Positions 34,527 through 45,032 of a DNA stretch of 64,000 nt are shown piece after piece. The DNA comes from Gnetum montanum (Eukaryota > Streptophyta > Gnetopsida > Gnetales > Gnetaceae): contig MNCI01007975.1 in NCBI GenBank assembly GCA_015680685.1, forward strand, positions 282,715-346,714, read 5' to 3'. Position numbers and translations under genes: made by a program. How positions within the stretch are numbered: the stretch's first letter is position 1; each line of letters opens with the position of its first letter. Below the pieces are notes generated by a model. It was not told the DNA's origin, did no database searches, and was given only the letters and a program-made list of their open reading frames with translations.

Positions 34527-35200
34527 GGGGCTATGAATCCCTGATATGAGGATTGGCATTGTTGGCAGAAAGCGAGAGTATCCTTGGGCCCATCGATAAT
34601 TGTGAATTGTTGAATTCTTAGATTTTGGTTGGAATTTGGTTGATAAACCCTCCCTTTTTAAATGCAGAAATCTTGGATTTGAATCTTAAATTATACTTCT
34701 TTTTCTTATACCTTCTCAAGTCTGATTTTAATATCTTTTTATAAGTTGATGGAGTGGGGGAAAACATAGGATGTTAATTTATGGTTAAATTCAGATCTTG
34801 TTTTTGTGTGTGGCTGGAAATTATAAAATATTATTATGTGATTGAACAAATATGAGATTATTATTTTATCTGCTTATGTGGTCATTTCTTTGGTTTTGAA
34901 GTGTGCAAATGATCCTAATTAAATATTTCTTTTTGGGTTGAATAATAAAAAGTTTGATTTTTTTTAATCTAATGAATCTTACACAAATATTTTACTATGT
35001 CAATTTCTTTTTAAAATTATCTCTTAATTCTTAAATTAATATTGATTAACTTTTTTTTGAGCTAGATCTAGGCATTATTGATCTCGTTTTAATTTTAAAG
35101 GTTAATGCTAGTTCGATTGTTGTAGAAAGAAAGCCACCGGGGCATTTTCTTCTTTCAACTAGCTTTTTTTTAGGGGGCTTTGGGTGCTAGCTCTTGCTCC
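34527..35200. other. Spacer, nothing recognised
   Basis: AT-rich sequence without coding signal. A run of eight T at about 35164-35171, just beyond the 3' end of the minus-strand retropseudogene, could be its eroded poly-A tail. Confidence 0.4.
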
Positions 35201-35209
35201 CTATGAGTG

Positions 35210-36278
35210 GGTGTTACATGGTATATGATCAAAAGGTCTTATTCTGGATGGCAAGGCTTGATCTTGATTCTTTTCAATTGCTTCTTTAGAAATTAACTTT
35301 AGTAATTTGGTAACTTGGAAGAATTGGACATCGTACCAAATATAATCTATAGTCTTAATGAAGAATGTTGTTGATCCATCCTCATTAATCATAACAAAGT
35401 AATTGGTAAATTGTGGTTCTTAAATGAATACTATCCATCAACATCGTCTGTTTCTGAATTCTTGAATTTGATTTATGTACTAAAGATTTAAAGTAAGCAG
35501 AATATGCACTGGCCAATGGAATTGCATGTTGAATTGATAGAAACATCTTCTTCAATTCAGGTTCATCTTCCAAAGATTTCTTTACAGATCCATATCTTAA
35601 GAATTAATAAACACTACTTCTGACTTTTGCATTGAAATCTCCACAAAGAATCAATGGAATTGGATCAGTATAACTCAGGAATAACTTTTTCTTCAAACTT
35701 TTGTCTATTTGTTTAATCAAGTATGCTCCTTGACACATTCTAACATTTGAACATGTTAGTTTGAAAATCAAATGTGTGTTGACCATGCATACACATATTC
35801 CTAATAATTGGATTTTTAGAATTACTACTAAGGTTATGTGATTTTTCCAAAATCTTAACCATTCTTTCTTGTTCATCACTTGAAGTTCTAGAATTTCAAA
35901 AATCATATTTTCTAAACTCCATTCAAATCTTTGTACCAATTCAAACTTGGCTTCTTTCTAATAGATCGCACAACCATCTACGTTGTGATTTTTGCAATAG
36001 GCTAATCTGTATAACTCCAAAGAAGAACTTTCACAAGAACCTTTTTGCTTATAAATACCTCTATATCCCATCTTTTCCAAGTTTGGTTGGAATTGGTATA
36101 GAAATCCCCATGGCAAGACTTCTTGTAAGCACAAGACATCAACATCCAAATCTTTTACCTCTACTAAGATGCATGGATATCAATATTCATGCCAATACAA
36201 GGCCCATGATGGACATAGTGGATGTTGTTTCTCACTCACCAGGGATCTTGCAAGTACGTTGTATGTTGCAACTTTCAT
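35210..36278 (-). pseudogene. CCR4/EEP-type deadenylase retropseudogene
   Basis: Intronless minus-strand reading from 36278 has the ordered motifs of the endonuclease-exonuclease-phosphatase nuclease domain of plant CCR4-like poly(A) deadenylases: ATYNVLARSLVSEKQHPLCP, LCLQEV, MGYRGIYKQK, DGCAIY, VNTHL, LCGDFNA, LASAYSAYF, TIDYIWY and FDHIP. Functional relatives are multi-exon genes, so absence of introns suggests a processed copy. In-frame stops near 36180, 35958 and 35601, and a +1 shift near 35390, disable it. The frame otherwise stays in register for ~880 bp, so inactivation is not very old. The SDH motif reads FDH. Specific paralogue not resolved. Confidence 0.8.
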
Positions 36279-36329
36279 TCCTATTCTTGGATTCTTATTT
36301 GGACCATTTCTCTTCATGAGTATCATACT

Positions 36330-37021
36330 CCTTGTTGAAATGAGATTTTGAGTCTCCATGTTGTTTTGCCATATGTTTTGATTGCAAAATGGATTAATAT
36401 ACCTTTTCTTAATGGTTGAAGATTTTTATGTTTAACTAATTCTCCAACTAATACATCAACTAATCATTAACTAATACATCAACTAAATAACTACATTATC
36501 TAATTTTAGTAATATATAATTACATTACTTGATTATTAGTAATATTTAACTATACTATCTAATTCTTGATGGCCTTTCTACCCCCCTTAAGAACACTAAC
36601 TCCAGTAGTGTAATTAATGACATGCAATAGTGATCTTAAGACTATCTATAAGGGTTATGCACTGAATCTTAAAGTTCAAAAGGTTGAATTTATGATATCA
36701 TCGAATAATTTGATGCATGGATGATAAATCTAACCTCACCATTGAGTTCAAAAGGGTAAAAAAATGTTGGAAATGACTATTCAAATGTTGAAAATGGACG
36801 TCGTATGGTAAAGTTGTGTGAAAATTAAACTTTTGAGGATGTTGAAATACTATGTTGGGCAAGGAGCAAAAAATAATTTTTGGGGTTCCATGGGATGGAT
36901 CTGACTTTACCATTAGCTTTGGAAGGTTGAAATCTATTGAAAAAGGCTCTTCGTTCATCAAAAAAGGCTTCCAAAATCAAGAATTATGCCTTTTGGAGTC
37001 TAAAACCTTTGGCACGAAAAA
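36330..37021. repeat. Retroelement remnant flanking the 5S-like segment
   Basis: Non-coding by appearance. Blocks around 36720-36790 and 36895-36960 resemble each other (atctaacctcaccatt / atctgactttaccatt), suggesting an internal duplication. Together with the 5S-like segment it could be a Cassandra-type LTR, but no second LTR was found. Confidence 0.4.
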
Positions 37022-37077
37022 TGAGATTTCCCAAGAGGTCACCCATCCCAGTTCTTCTCTAGGGCAAGCATGCTTAA
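37022..37077 (-). repeat. 5S rRNA-derived segment (Pol III promoter region)
   Basis: The minus strand reads ttaagcatgcttgccctaga, then gggatgggtgacctcttggg and aaatctcat. It follows the plant 5S rRNA sequence from about position 50 to 105, covering the A box, intermediate element and C box of the internal promoter. The 5' half of 5S is not recognisable upstream. Cassandra TRIM elements and 5S-derived SINEs both carry such sequence; the former is favoured because the flanks look LTR-like. Confidence 0.75.
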
Positions 37078-37170
37078 TAAAGAAAATTTTATTCTTATGC
37101 TTATTAGGGTGCCAAATTCAATTTTGAAAATTATTTTCATGTGTTCATGATTTAAACTAATTATTTGATG

Positions 37171-37267
37171 ACAGAAATTTGAATTTTCAGTCAATTGACG
37201 CGTCGTGGTGACAAAAATTTGAATTTTCAGTCAATTGACGCGTCGTGGTGACAAAAATTTGAATTTT
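37171..37267 (+). repeat. 40-bp tandem repeat, about 2.4 copies
   Basis: Unit acagaaatttgaattttcag + tcaattgacgcgtcgtggtg at 37171-37210, repeated at 37211-37250 with one change and partly at 37251-37267. Confidence 0.9.
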
Positions 37268-37499
37268 CCATTTCGTTCCAATGGTAACGATGGCTGTGAT
37301 GGCGCACTAGTAGTGACCTTGGTTCCTACTAGGCAACATTGGCAGCCAAGTTGGGCATGTCTAGAGGTAGTCGCAAGTGGCATTCAGTTTACTGCCATGA
37401 CCTACGAAGGGGAAGGGAGAAGAAAAACATGATACAACTTATGCAAGGGAGGGGAAAGAGAAATGTGGCATGGCTTGAGTAGGCTCGATGATGCCCGTA

Positions 37500-37760
37500 G
37501 AAGCTAGATTGGCCCCCACATGGCCTTGCATGGCTCTCTCAGAGCTTGCACAAGGTGGCTCTCCATTGGGCTTGTGTGGCCCTTTTTACGACCCATGCGG
37601 CCCATTACTAGGCTTGGGTAGTCCTTACTAGGGCTAGCGTGGCCTATCACTTGGCTCATGCAATCATGTTTAGGGCCTACACGGCCTATTACTAGGCTTG
37701 CATGGCTCATTACAAGGCTCACATGGCCCTCTGCAGGGCTACGCGGCCTTTGTTGGTACA
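37500..37760 (-). repeat. 21-bp minisatellite with a seven-residue repeat frame
   Basis: Degenerate 21-bp units (such as tgcatggctcattacaaggct) keep a minus-strand frame of 87 codons open, giving heptads such as HVSLVMS, HASLVIG and CMSQVIG. No protein family is recognised. The frame may simply reflect the unit length being a multiple of three. Confidence 0.65.
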
Positions 37761-37850
37761 TGAGCACTGTACAAGGGTTATTAGTTTTTTTTCCTCAGCA
37801 GAGGTAATGATTGGCGATATTAGAAGGCATCGAAAAAGGCAATGATCGGT

Positions 37851-38092
37851 GGCATGGGAGGCAATGATCCATGACATGGGAGACAATGATCAATGACATG
37901 GAAGGCTATGATCCACAACATAGGAGGTGATGATTGGTGACATGGAAGGTGATGATCCATGACACGAGAGGTAATGTTCGACAGCATGGGAGACAATGAT
38001 CCATGGCATGGGAGGTGATGATTAGCAGCATGGGAGGCGATGATCTATGGTATGGGAGGTGATGTTTAGCACCATGGGAAGCAATGATTCAT
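37851..38092 (+). repeat. 22-bp minisatellite, about 11 units
   Basis: Units of the form rrcatgggaggyratgatyyat follow each other without gaps. Several neighbouring units alternate between two endings (gatccat and gattggt/ttagc), hinting at a 44-bp higher-order unit. Confidence 0.85.
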
Positions 38093-38500
38093 GGTCCTAA
38101 AGGCAACCAAGGACATGCGCATAAGTAGATGACATGGAGAAATGGAAGCAATAGACAACATGGGTTCCAAGTGCAGTGCTAAGTGTACGGTAGGGCATAG
38201 TAGTTGGCGGCGGTTGCTAGTATGCAGCGGTTGCACGATGATGGTAGCAAGAACAACAAGGTAGTGATAGCATAATGGCAGGCGCAAGTGTGGGCATGAC
38301 AATAAGTAACAGTAAGTGGTAATGAGGACAAGCGTGGTGGGAATAGAGGATGCACAGTGCATGCCCGCCATTAGGGGCCAACCCTTTGTGACTACCAACT
38401 GTGATTGGCAGCATAGCTAGGCCGCTGCTAACAACACGACTGATCATAGTTGGTAGGAGGACTGATCGCAACCCTATCGAGGGTTTGTGTTTTTTTTAAT

Positions 38501-38525
38501 AAATTATTATTATTATTATTATTAT
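38501..38525 (+). repeat. ATT microsatellite
   Basis: Run of att triplets (about eight). Confidence 0.8.
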
Positions 38526-38574
38526 TTTATTTCATTTCATTTATTTTTGATTTTTTTAAATAGATTTTTTTAAG

Positions 38575-38620
38575 TTGGGGCGATTGGGGTTTGAACCCAC
38601 AACCTCCTGCTTAAAAGTTT
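38575..38620 (-). repeat. SINE-like B-box fragment
   Basis: The minus strand contains aggttgtgggttcaaacccc, an excellent Pol III B box with a self-complementary T-arm-like core. No A box is evident upstream, so only a fragment of a tRNA-derived repeat is supported. Confidence 0.4.
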
Positions 38621-39472
38621 TTTATTATTTTATTCTACCTTGCCTCGGTAGTTGACATGGCGGTTTGACCGATGACAAGGTGGAGGTTCAGTATGGGTAA
38701 ATGGATATTCTAGGTTGATTTCTGACCCTAAAATTTTGACACATTTTTTGTTCAAATAATAAATTAGTAATTTAATATTATTTTAATGCATGTATAATGA
38801 GAAACTTTAAACATCAATATCTCTCAAATTGTAAGTCTGATTGAGATGAAATTTGTACCGTTAGAATCGTCTTGATGAGTATTATGTGTTGAACATAGTC
38901 TTAGGGTTCAAAAATGAATTTGATTTTTTAGGAATTAAAAGGACCAAACTAGCCTACTTTGTGAAATTGACATTTCTTAGGCTAACCTATGGTAACTTGA
39001 TGGTTTTCTAGATTACTTGGATAATGAGTTTCAACCAAAAAAAAAAATCAATTCAGGTCATGGTTACTAACTTTTAGGAGAAACTTAACAATGACCTTAA
39101 TCAATTAATATTGATAGTATTAAGATGGGTAAGAGTTACTTGGACCAGTGTATTCTTGTCTTACCAACATCTCTTACCATTGATGAATCTTGATGTGGTG
39201 TAATCAGATCTTCATCGGTCAATGGTATCCATTAAAGAATTTTGTTGGTTGCTAGGATCTATGTCTTTTGTAGATGCCTAATCTATTATTCATAAATTCA
39301 ATGGAAAGGTATCTTTTGAGTTACATCACAAACATATGCTACATCCAATGATGATCAATGGCTTTCCCTATGATGTGGCTTCAAGGTTCATCATCAGGTT
39401 CATGTTGTAGTTGGCCCATGGTTTTGAATAGCCCTTGGGTCGTGGTTTGCTTCGATATTAATTGTGACATCC
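38621..39472. other. Repeat-like spacer, no gene
   Basis: The stretch near 38815-38875 (atatctctcaaattgtaagt ... gatgaaatttgtaccg) has the wording often seen in plant LTRs. No paired repeat was found. Confidence 0.35.
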
Positions 39473-40034
39473 CATTCCCGAATGTCATGGAAAATGTCAA
39501 ATATACGATATATTAGGCATTATGCATATGAAGAAAATATACCAAATGTGAAATATATGTGATATTCAACATTATGTATAAAGGAAATAATAAAAAAATA
39601 CAGAAAGAGAAAGAAAAGAATGCTTTATTGATATAGAATAGTATATCTAGATCATGCTTTGAGAGTGTTCATTGGGGTTTTCTTCCTTTGGCATCTATCC
39701 TGTAGAGGAAATCTAGCACTACCACTATAGTTAGGCCTATAACCCAGCCAAAAGGGATGGCCAATGCACTTCCTGTTCTACTTCACCCAGCTTCCTATGA
39801 CTTGCTTGTAATGGCTCCACCACTCCATGCTGGCACAACCTCTAACCTTAGGTATAAATGCCTTAGGTCAAACCCCCAAGGGTCACCTTGAAAGACACAT
39901 CCATTATTACAACATGTCCTTTTGGGTCTCAATTACAACCACCCTTTTTGGGTCTTGTTAAGATAACAATAACACTTGTTATGAAAAGGTACCATCTTCA
40001 TTAGGTAGAAACATCATTTGGAAATGGGGATGTG
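39473..40034 (+). repeat. LTR-like dispersed repeat, copy 2
   Basis: Second copy of 31900-32473 in the same orientation, ~7.6 kb away. The DNA between them has no retrotransposon order, so they are better read as two solo LTRs than as one element. Confidence 0.6.
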
Positions 40035-40040
40035 ATAACA

Positions 40041-40501
40041 CTAGTGATTCCAGCTATCATTAAACCTTATGAATGTTTTACATACTTGTTATTTTCTTGA
40101 ATTTTTTTCCTTATTAAATTGGCTATTTCTAAAATAGTGGAGAAATCCTTGAATCTTAAAGTTTTTATGAATCAATGTAATACTTTTATTTATTAAGAAT
40201 GGAAAGTGGATTTTGATCCATATTTTTCTAATTATTCTAAAATTTCTATTTAGAATAAATTACAAAATCTTCCTCTTATTTTTGAAAGTGTTAAAAGTGA
40301 AATTGTTAGCAGCATTAGCATAATCCTCAAAATAGAGTAAAAAATATTACTAGAGGGAATGCAATGCACATGTTATTTTGTAGAGATTGATTTATGACAA
40401 AGGAAGATAAAATTAAAACTTAAGGTCAATAATTAGCATTTTTCCCAAAAAAATTATAGACTATAATTCACAAGGATGCTGTAGCTATTATCGTTGTAAA
40501 G
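40041..40501 (+). mobile_element. L1-type LINE ORF1 remnant, left part
   Basis: Plus-strand translation gives ESLNLKVFMNQCNTFIYYEW and, after stops, NKLQNLPLIFES, resembling the ORF1 (gag-like) protein of plant L1 LINEs. The sequence resumes at 50337 after element 2. Confidence 0.5.
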
Positions 40502-40506
40502 GTCAT
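40502..40506 (+). repeat. Target-site duplication of element 2 (left)
   Basis: gtcat, directly repeated at 50332-50336. Confidence 0.9.
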
Positions 40507-41361
40507 TGATGAGCGGTGAGGTACCCCTATGCTCAACCATATAAATACAAGCATCCATGCGTGATCCGGTTGAACTCCAAGGACTAAGTGCTTATGTGCC
40601 TTCATAGAAAAAGGATGGGTTAGGCGATTGTTGTCTTCCCAAGCTTACTTGTATGGCACGATTGTATGGTTAAGTAAAGTTGAGGTATGTGATTTTTATG
40701 CTTTTTTATGTTTATGTTCCTGGTGCTTAGAATGGAGAAATGACATAATCAAGTAACTAATTTAATTTAATTAATCAATTGTGCTTTAACTAGTCCTAAC
40801 ACCAACATCCGTTCCCACTCTCCATACACATCCTGAACCAATGTAACACTACTGGGATTACCAAACGCTAGTCATTACTACATTACCAAGTGCTCCACGT
40901 ATGCTTGAAGTGGTCGTACTAAGTGTGCTAACTTGTTGAAAATTAAAAAATCGATAAAAATAACCAATTAACTAATGAAAGCATTAAATAACTGTAAATA
41001 ACATTAAATGCGATAAATAAGCTATTCTAAATATTGCAAGGTCTATCACAAAGTTCGTCTTTATTTCCAGACACAAGGTGTGCTCAGGTACACAATGCTC
41101 GAATAAAGATTCGTTCACTTTATGACTCCTATTGCGGACACTTAGAAATAATTCTAAATCTGGAAAGGGAAAACTGCAAGAGTTCGAGTTAAGGGACTAA
41201 GAAAACTAACTATCTCCTCCAAAACCAACTACGCTTGCCTCTTATTTATAGGCAATGAGACGGGTTCCGATATCGGATGTCCGATATCTCTTGTCAGGCT
41301 TCGATATCGTGGACTTGATATCACGGATCCAACATCATAGTCCCAATATCGCAACTCATCA
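40507..41361 (-). repeat. Element 2 LTR, left copy (3' LTR of the element)
   Basis: 855 bp, aligned with 49526-50331; the right copy lacks ~40 bp near 50118. Minus-strand TATA box TATAAATAAG at 41241-41250. Confidence 0.92.
41243..41350 (-). promoter_or_regulatory. Element 2 U3 palindrome array and TATA box
   Basis: GATATC-type cores start at 41269, 41283, 41303, 41317, 41331 (degenerate) and 41345, with spacings 14, 20, 14, 14, 14. The TATA box (41243-41250, minus) follows ~19 bp after the last core in transcription order. It looks like an array of binding sites for a dimeric DNA-binding protein. Confidence 0.7.
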
Positions 41362-41374
41362 TACCCCCATGACT
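41362..41374 (-). other. Element 2 polypurine tract
   Basis: The minus strand reads agtcatgggggta immediately before TGATGAG. It matches the agtcgtgggggta of element 3. Confidence 0.85.
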
Positions 41375-42744
41375 AAATGAAAACTCGTCCTCGAGTTCCT
41401 TACAAAATATTGGGAAGGTATGGGATTGTTGATTGTACGACAATTTGACAATACATGGAATGACAGATGCAAAGTGCCTGGTGAACGGATCGACAACATA
41501 TTATAGCATTGGTGTTCATAACCATTATGGTGAATACTATACATAGATGACATCCAGACCTTTACTTGATAGCTTAGAAAGAGAGAGAGAAAAGAAAATG
41601 AGGCGCATTGCTGCTGATGTCAAAATTGTGCACACCGTTGTTCATCCACGACCAAGCTTGTTCCCTGCATAAATGATTTTTGCTCCAGTCCATCCTGAGT
41701 GCTCCCTTCTATCCTAGTCCATTGTTCATGTGATTGCCATCTACACACACAACACAGTCACGAATTAGCAAGGATAGATAAGACATAATGCCATTGATAC
41801 CTTGCCTCGATATGAAGCACATTAGCTAGGTTTTGGGTATGGTAGATATTGAGTTAGAGGTTTATAATTGATGACTACCCAAGGAATGGAAAAATTTGTG
41901 ATAGGACCCCCATGACTAAGAGCGAACCTTTGGTAGAGATAGGGTGGAAAAATTGAAACAACAAGAAAGATGAGAGAAATAACAATGGTGAAGCCATTAA
42001 GACAAAATAAAAATGGATGTCACTGATGGGGTGAATGAGAAATAGTTGATTGTAAGAAATGTTTTTACGGAAAAGAACTTAACAAGTGCATCAAAAAGGA
42101 ATGCCAGTGGGTCTTCCCCAAAGTAGGCTTATGCCCTTAATGCCCTGACAAACCCATAAACCAAAGAGTCCATAGGCTCTTGGAATGACACATGGAAACA
42201 ATAGTTAAGAACTTACCCACAAGAGTTTACCAAACAATAATAATGCGGCAACCAAGATATGGACTAATCATAAAATCGGCAATGAGGTGGGATATGGGAA
42301 GCAATACAGAAAGAGAGAATGAAATAGAACGGAATCCCAAAATCAAGGTTGTGTAAAGTCCCTTGTGTAGTATATGATTAAGGTGACTTAATAGAATTCA
42401 TTCCAAATCTAGATTAAAACTAACCACATCTAGTGACCTTGCATCAATGCAGTAGACCAACCCATCCTCTTGAAGCAACAAGAATGCATCCATAGAGCCA
42501 CCACCATTCCAACAAGGGAAAGATAGAGAAGCAGGAAGCAAGAAAGGGCCTTAGTTAGAGGGAACCTTTAGGCATGGGTAACATGTCTTTCCAGTGCCAT
42601 AACTAGTACTTGTAGCCCATGTTTCTTTATTATGTCTAAGGGGTGTGCTTTGAATTCTCACTAGTTTTTTTTTTGTGAGAACCACACCATGCAAAAACTT
42701 ATTTGATTTAATCAACTTCTTGATATTTGGTCAAGAGAAGAATG
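41375..42744 (-). other. Element 2 post-pol region, no ORF
   Basis: Between the polypurine tract and the gap no long frame exists. At 42634-42692 the minus strand has the block gcatggtgtggt ... attcaaagcacaccccttag, shared with element 3 (59049-59136 and 59165-59237). Confidence 0.6.
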
Positions 42745-43027
42745 NNNNNNNNNNNNNNNNNNNNNNNNNNNNNNNNNNNNNNNNNNNNNNNNNNNNNNNN
42801 NNNNNNNNNNNNNNNNNNNNNNNNNNNNNNNNNNNNNNNNNNNNNNNNNNNNNNNNNNNNNNNNNNNNNNNNNNNNNNNNNNNNNNNNNNNNNNNNNNNN
42901 NNNNNNNNNNNNNNNNNNNNNNNNNNNNNNNNNNNNNNNNNNNNNNNNNNNNNNNNNNNNNNNNNNNNNNNNNNNNNNNNNNNNNNNNNNNNNNNNNNNN
43001 NNNNNNNNNNNNNNNNNNNNNNNNNNN
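42745..43027. other. Assembly gap (283 Ns)
   Basis: Run of N. Its length may be an estimate. Reading frames spanning it are meaningless. Confidence 1.
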
Positions 43028-43164
43028 CAAACAAAATGTAATAGAGAAAGAAATAGTAAAAAATGTTAACAATGGTGTAAAACAAAAATAAGTAAAGAAG
43101 AAGAATGTGTAAAACAAAAAAGACAAAAGAAACTAAGGCTCAGAATGACTAGCATTGGCGGCCA

Positions 43165-43178
43165 TCTCCCCCACAACT
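43165..43178 (-). other. Polypurine-like motif at the end of element 2 pol
   Basis: The minus strand reads agttgtgggggaga inside the final pol codons (SVVGE). The same motif occurs at the same place in element 3 (58466-58477). Confidence 0.55.
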
Positions 43179-43645
43179 GAGTTGGCAGGAGGAGATTTGA
43201 AATAATGAGCAAGGTTGTCCATTAACAGAGGTAGTGTTAGTACTGGCTGTTGTAGGCTCATGGAAAGGTTTGGTTTGTTGGATGTTGACCAATAATTTCT
43301 TATTCGGGCTTTTAGGTTTATAGATGAGGGAAAAGTTTCATGAATATTATAAGGTCCTTCCCACAACGTTTGAAATTTAGTTCGTTGTGGCACATGTGTG
43401 GGATTCCAATACAGAACCTTATCTCCTTGTTGGTATTTGACTTTCCTAATCCTTAGGTCATGATGTTGCTTGTTGAAGGCCTTGTGCAGTTCATTGGATG
43501 ACAGGGTGGCTAATTGAATTTCATCTAGCAAGTTAAGGTTCATCAACCGTTCCTTCTATGCTAGATTGAGGTCAAGGTTGAGGTCGCATGCTGTAGATAG
43601 TATACAGAGCTCAACTTGGATAGGAAGTATTGGAAGTTTACCGTN

Positions 43646-43748
43646 ATATTCATGAAACTTTACCCTCATCTATAAACCTAAAAGCCCGAATAAGAAATTA
43701 TTGGTCAACATCCAACAAACCAAACCTTTCCATGAGCCTACAATGGCT
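43646..43748 (+). repeat. Misplaced inverted patch 1
   Basis: Reverse complement of about 43250-43350, bracketed by N at 43645 and 43749. It interrupts the integrase reading. Confidence 0.85.
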
Positions 43749-43840
43749 NCCGTGTCAATATTTTTATGATCTCCCTATTGGTGACTTCGGCTTGACCATT
43801 CACTTGAGGATGATATGGTGTAGTCAGCTTATGTTCAACN

Positions 43841-43970
43841 TGCCAATGCTAGTCATTCTGAGCCTTAGTTTCTTTTGTCTTTTTTGTTTTACACATTCTT
43901 CTTCTTTACTTATTTTTGTTTTACACCATTGTTAACATTTTTTACTATTTCTTTCTCTATTACATTTTGT
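43841..43970 (+). repeat. Misplaced inverted patch 2
   Basis: Reverse complement of about 43028-43158, bracketed by N at 43840 and 43971. Confidence 0.85.
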
Positions 43971-44430
43971 NCCATAACAATAACTACTTCTACCCACTTT
44001 GTAAAATAATCAACAGCAACAATAATGTATGCTTTTCCATTGGACATCAGTGTAACAGGCCCCATAAAATCAATACCCCATATGTCAAAGGGTTCTTAAG
44101 GTTGAATCCATTATTGTGGACCCTCTATTCTAGTAGTCATTCCCCCATCGCGTTGACAGTGCTCACAAGATTGGAAGAAATGATGAGTGTCCTATAATAA
44201 TATAGGCTAATAATATCCTGCGAGCAAGATTTTAATGGTTGTTCATCTCTTAACATAATGACCCCCACAAGGGCCCTCATGAGCATCTTGGAGAACTCAT
44301 AATTGATCCACATCAGGAACACACCATTGAACCAAGCCATCGAGACATACCTTATAAAGGTGTCTATTGATTTCCATGAAATATTTGGCTTGGTGAAGAA
44401 ACTATTGTTTCTTTTTAACATCTAACCCTT

Positions 44431-45030
44431 GTGGTGTTTCTTGTGTAAGCAGATAAGTGAGAATGCTACCATAGCAATTTGTAGTGGTGGGTAAGTGATT
44501 GTTTATCATACCTGCAAAGAGGAGTTCATCAGGGAAATAGTCAGAAATTGGATATTCATCCTCTTTGTTGTCCCATCGTAACCGAGATAAATGATCAGCA
44601 ACAACATTTTTGGTACCTTTACAATCGATCATCATAAGATCGAACTCTTGTAAGATCATAAGCCATTGTATGATGCGAGGGCTCACCATTGGTTTATTCA
44701 TTAGGAACCATATTTCACTAGGATTCGTGGGTACAAATATCTTATAGCCTAATACATAGTGCCTAAATTTTTCTAGTGTAAACACCACAACCATTAATTC
44801 TTTTTCTGTTGTGGTGTAGTTGAGTTGTGCACCAACAATACTTCAACTTGCACAGTGAATGTAATAGGGGCATTTTTGGTCATCTAACTATGTAAGTACG
44901 GCTCCTAAGGCAAAGTTGGACATATCAGTCATTATGTGGAATGGTTTGGACCAGTTAGGAGCTTGTAGAATTGGTGTTTCTATGAGCTTCTATTTCAACA
45001 TTTGGGAAGCTAGCCCACATTCCTTGGTCC
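44431..45030 (-). pseudogene. Element 2 RNase H domain
   Basis: The frame 44402-44794 has MVVVFTLEKFRHYVLGYKIF and later GTKNVVADHLSRLRWD, as in element 3. The usual HTDHS aspartate box reads PTNPS, removing a catalytic aspartate. The N-terminal part near 44800-44990 is broken. Confidence 0.75.
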
Positions 45031-45032
45031 AT

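Larger units (their letters stand above)
43133..44430 (-). pseudogene. Element 2 integrase, interrupted by misplaced patches
   Basis: In minus order: zinc-binding region (DAHEGPCGGHY ... CEHCQRDGG), core start [20 protein letters not shown] up to 43972, the Glu region TTPYHPQVNGQAEVTNREI (43750-43839), then the C-terminal domain GDKVLYWNPTHVPQRTKFQT (43133-43546). The intervening 43646-43748 and 43841-43970 are inverted copies of nearby sequence bounded by Ns, so the real middle of the core is not represented. Scattered stops disable it. Confidence 0.75.

Noticed and set aside
37022-37077. Functional 5S rRNA gene
   Set aside because: Only the 3' half is recognisable and the A box is altered; no tandem 5S array.
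38066-38471. Two overlapping minus-strand frames over the minisatellite edge
   Set aside because: Composition follows the repeats; no conserved motif.
42675-43126. Four open reading frames crossing the N run
   Set aside because: They are open only because Ns translate to X; no coding evidence.
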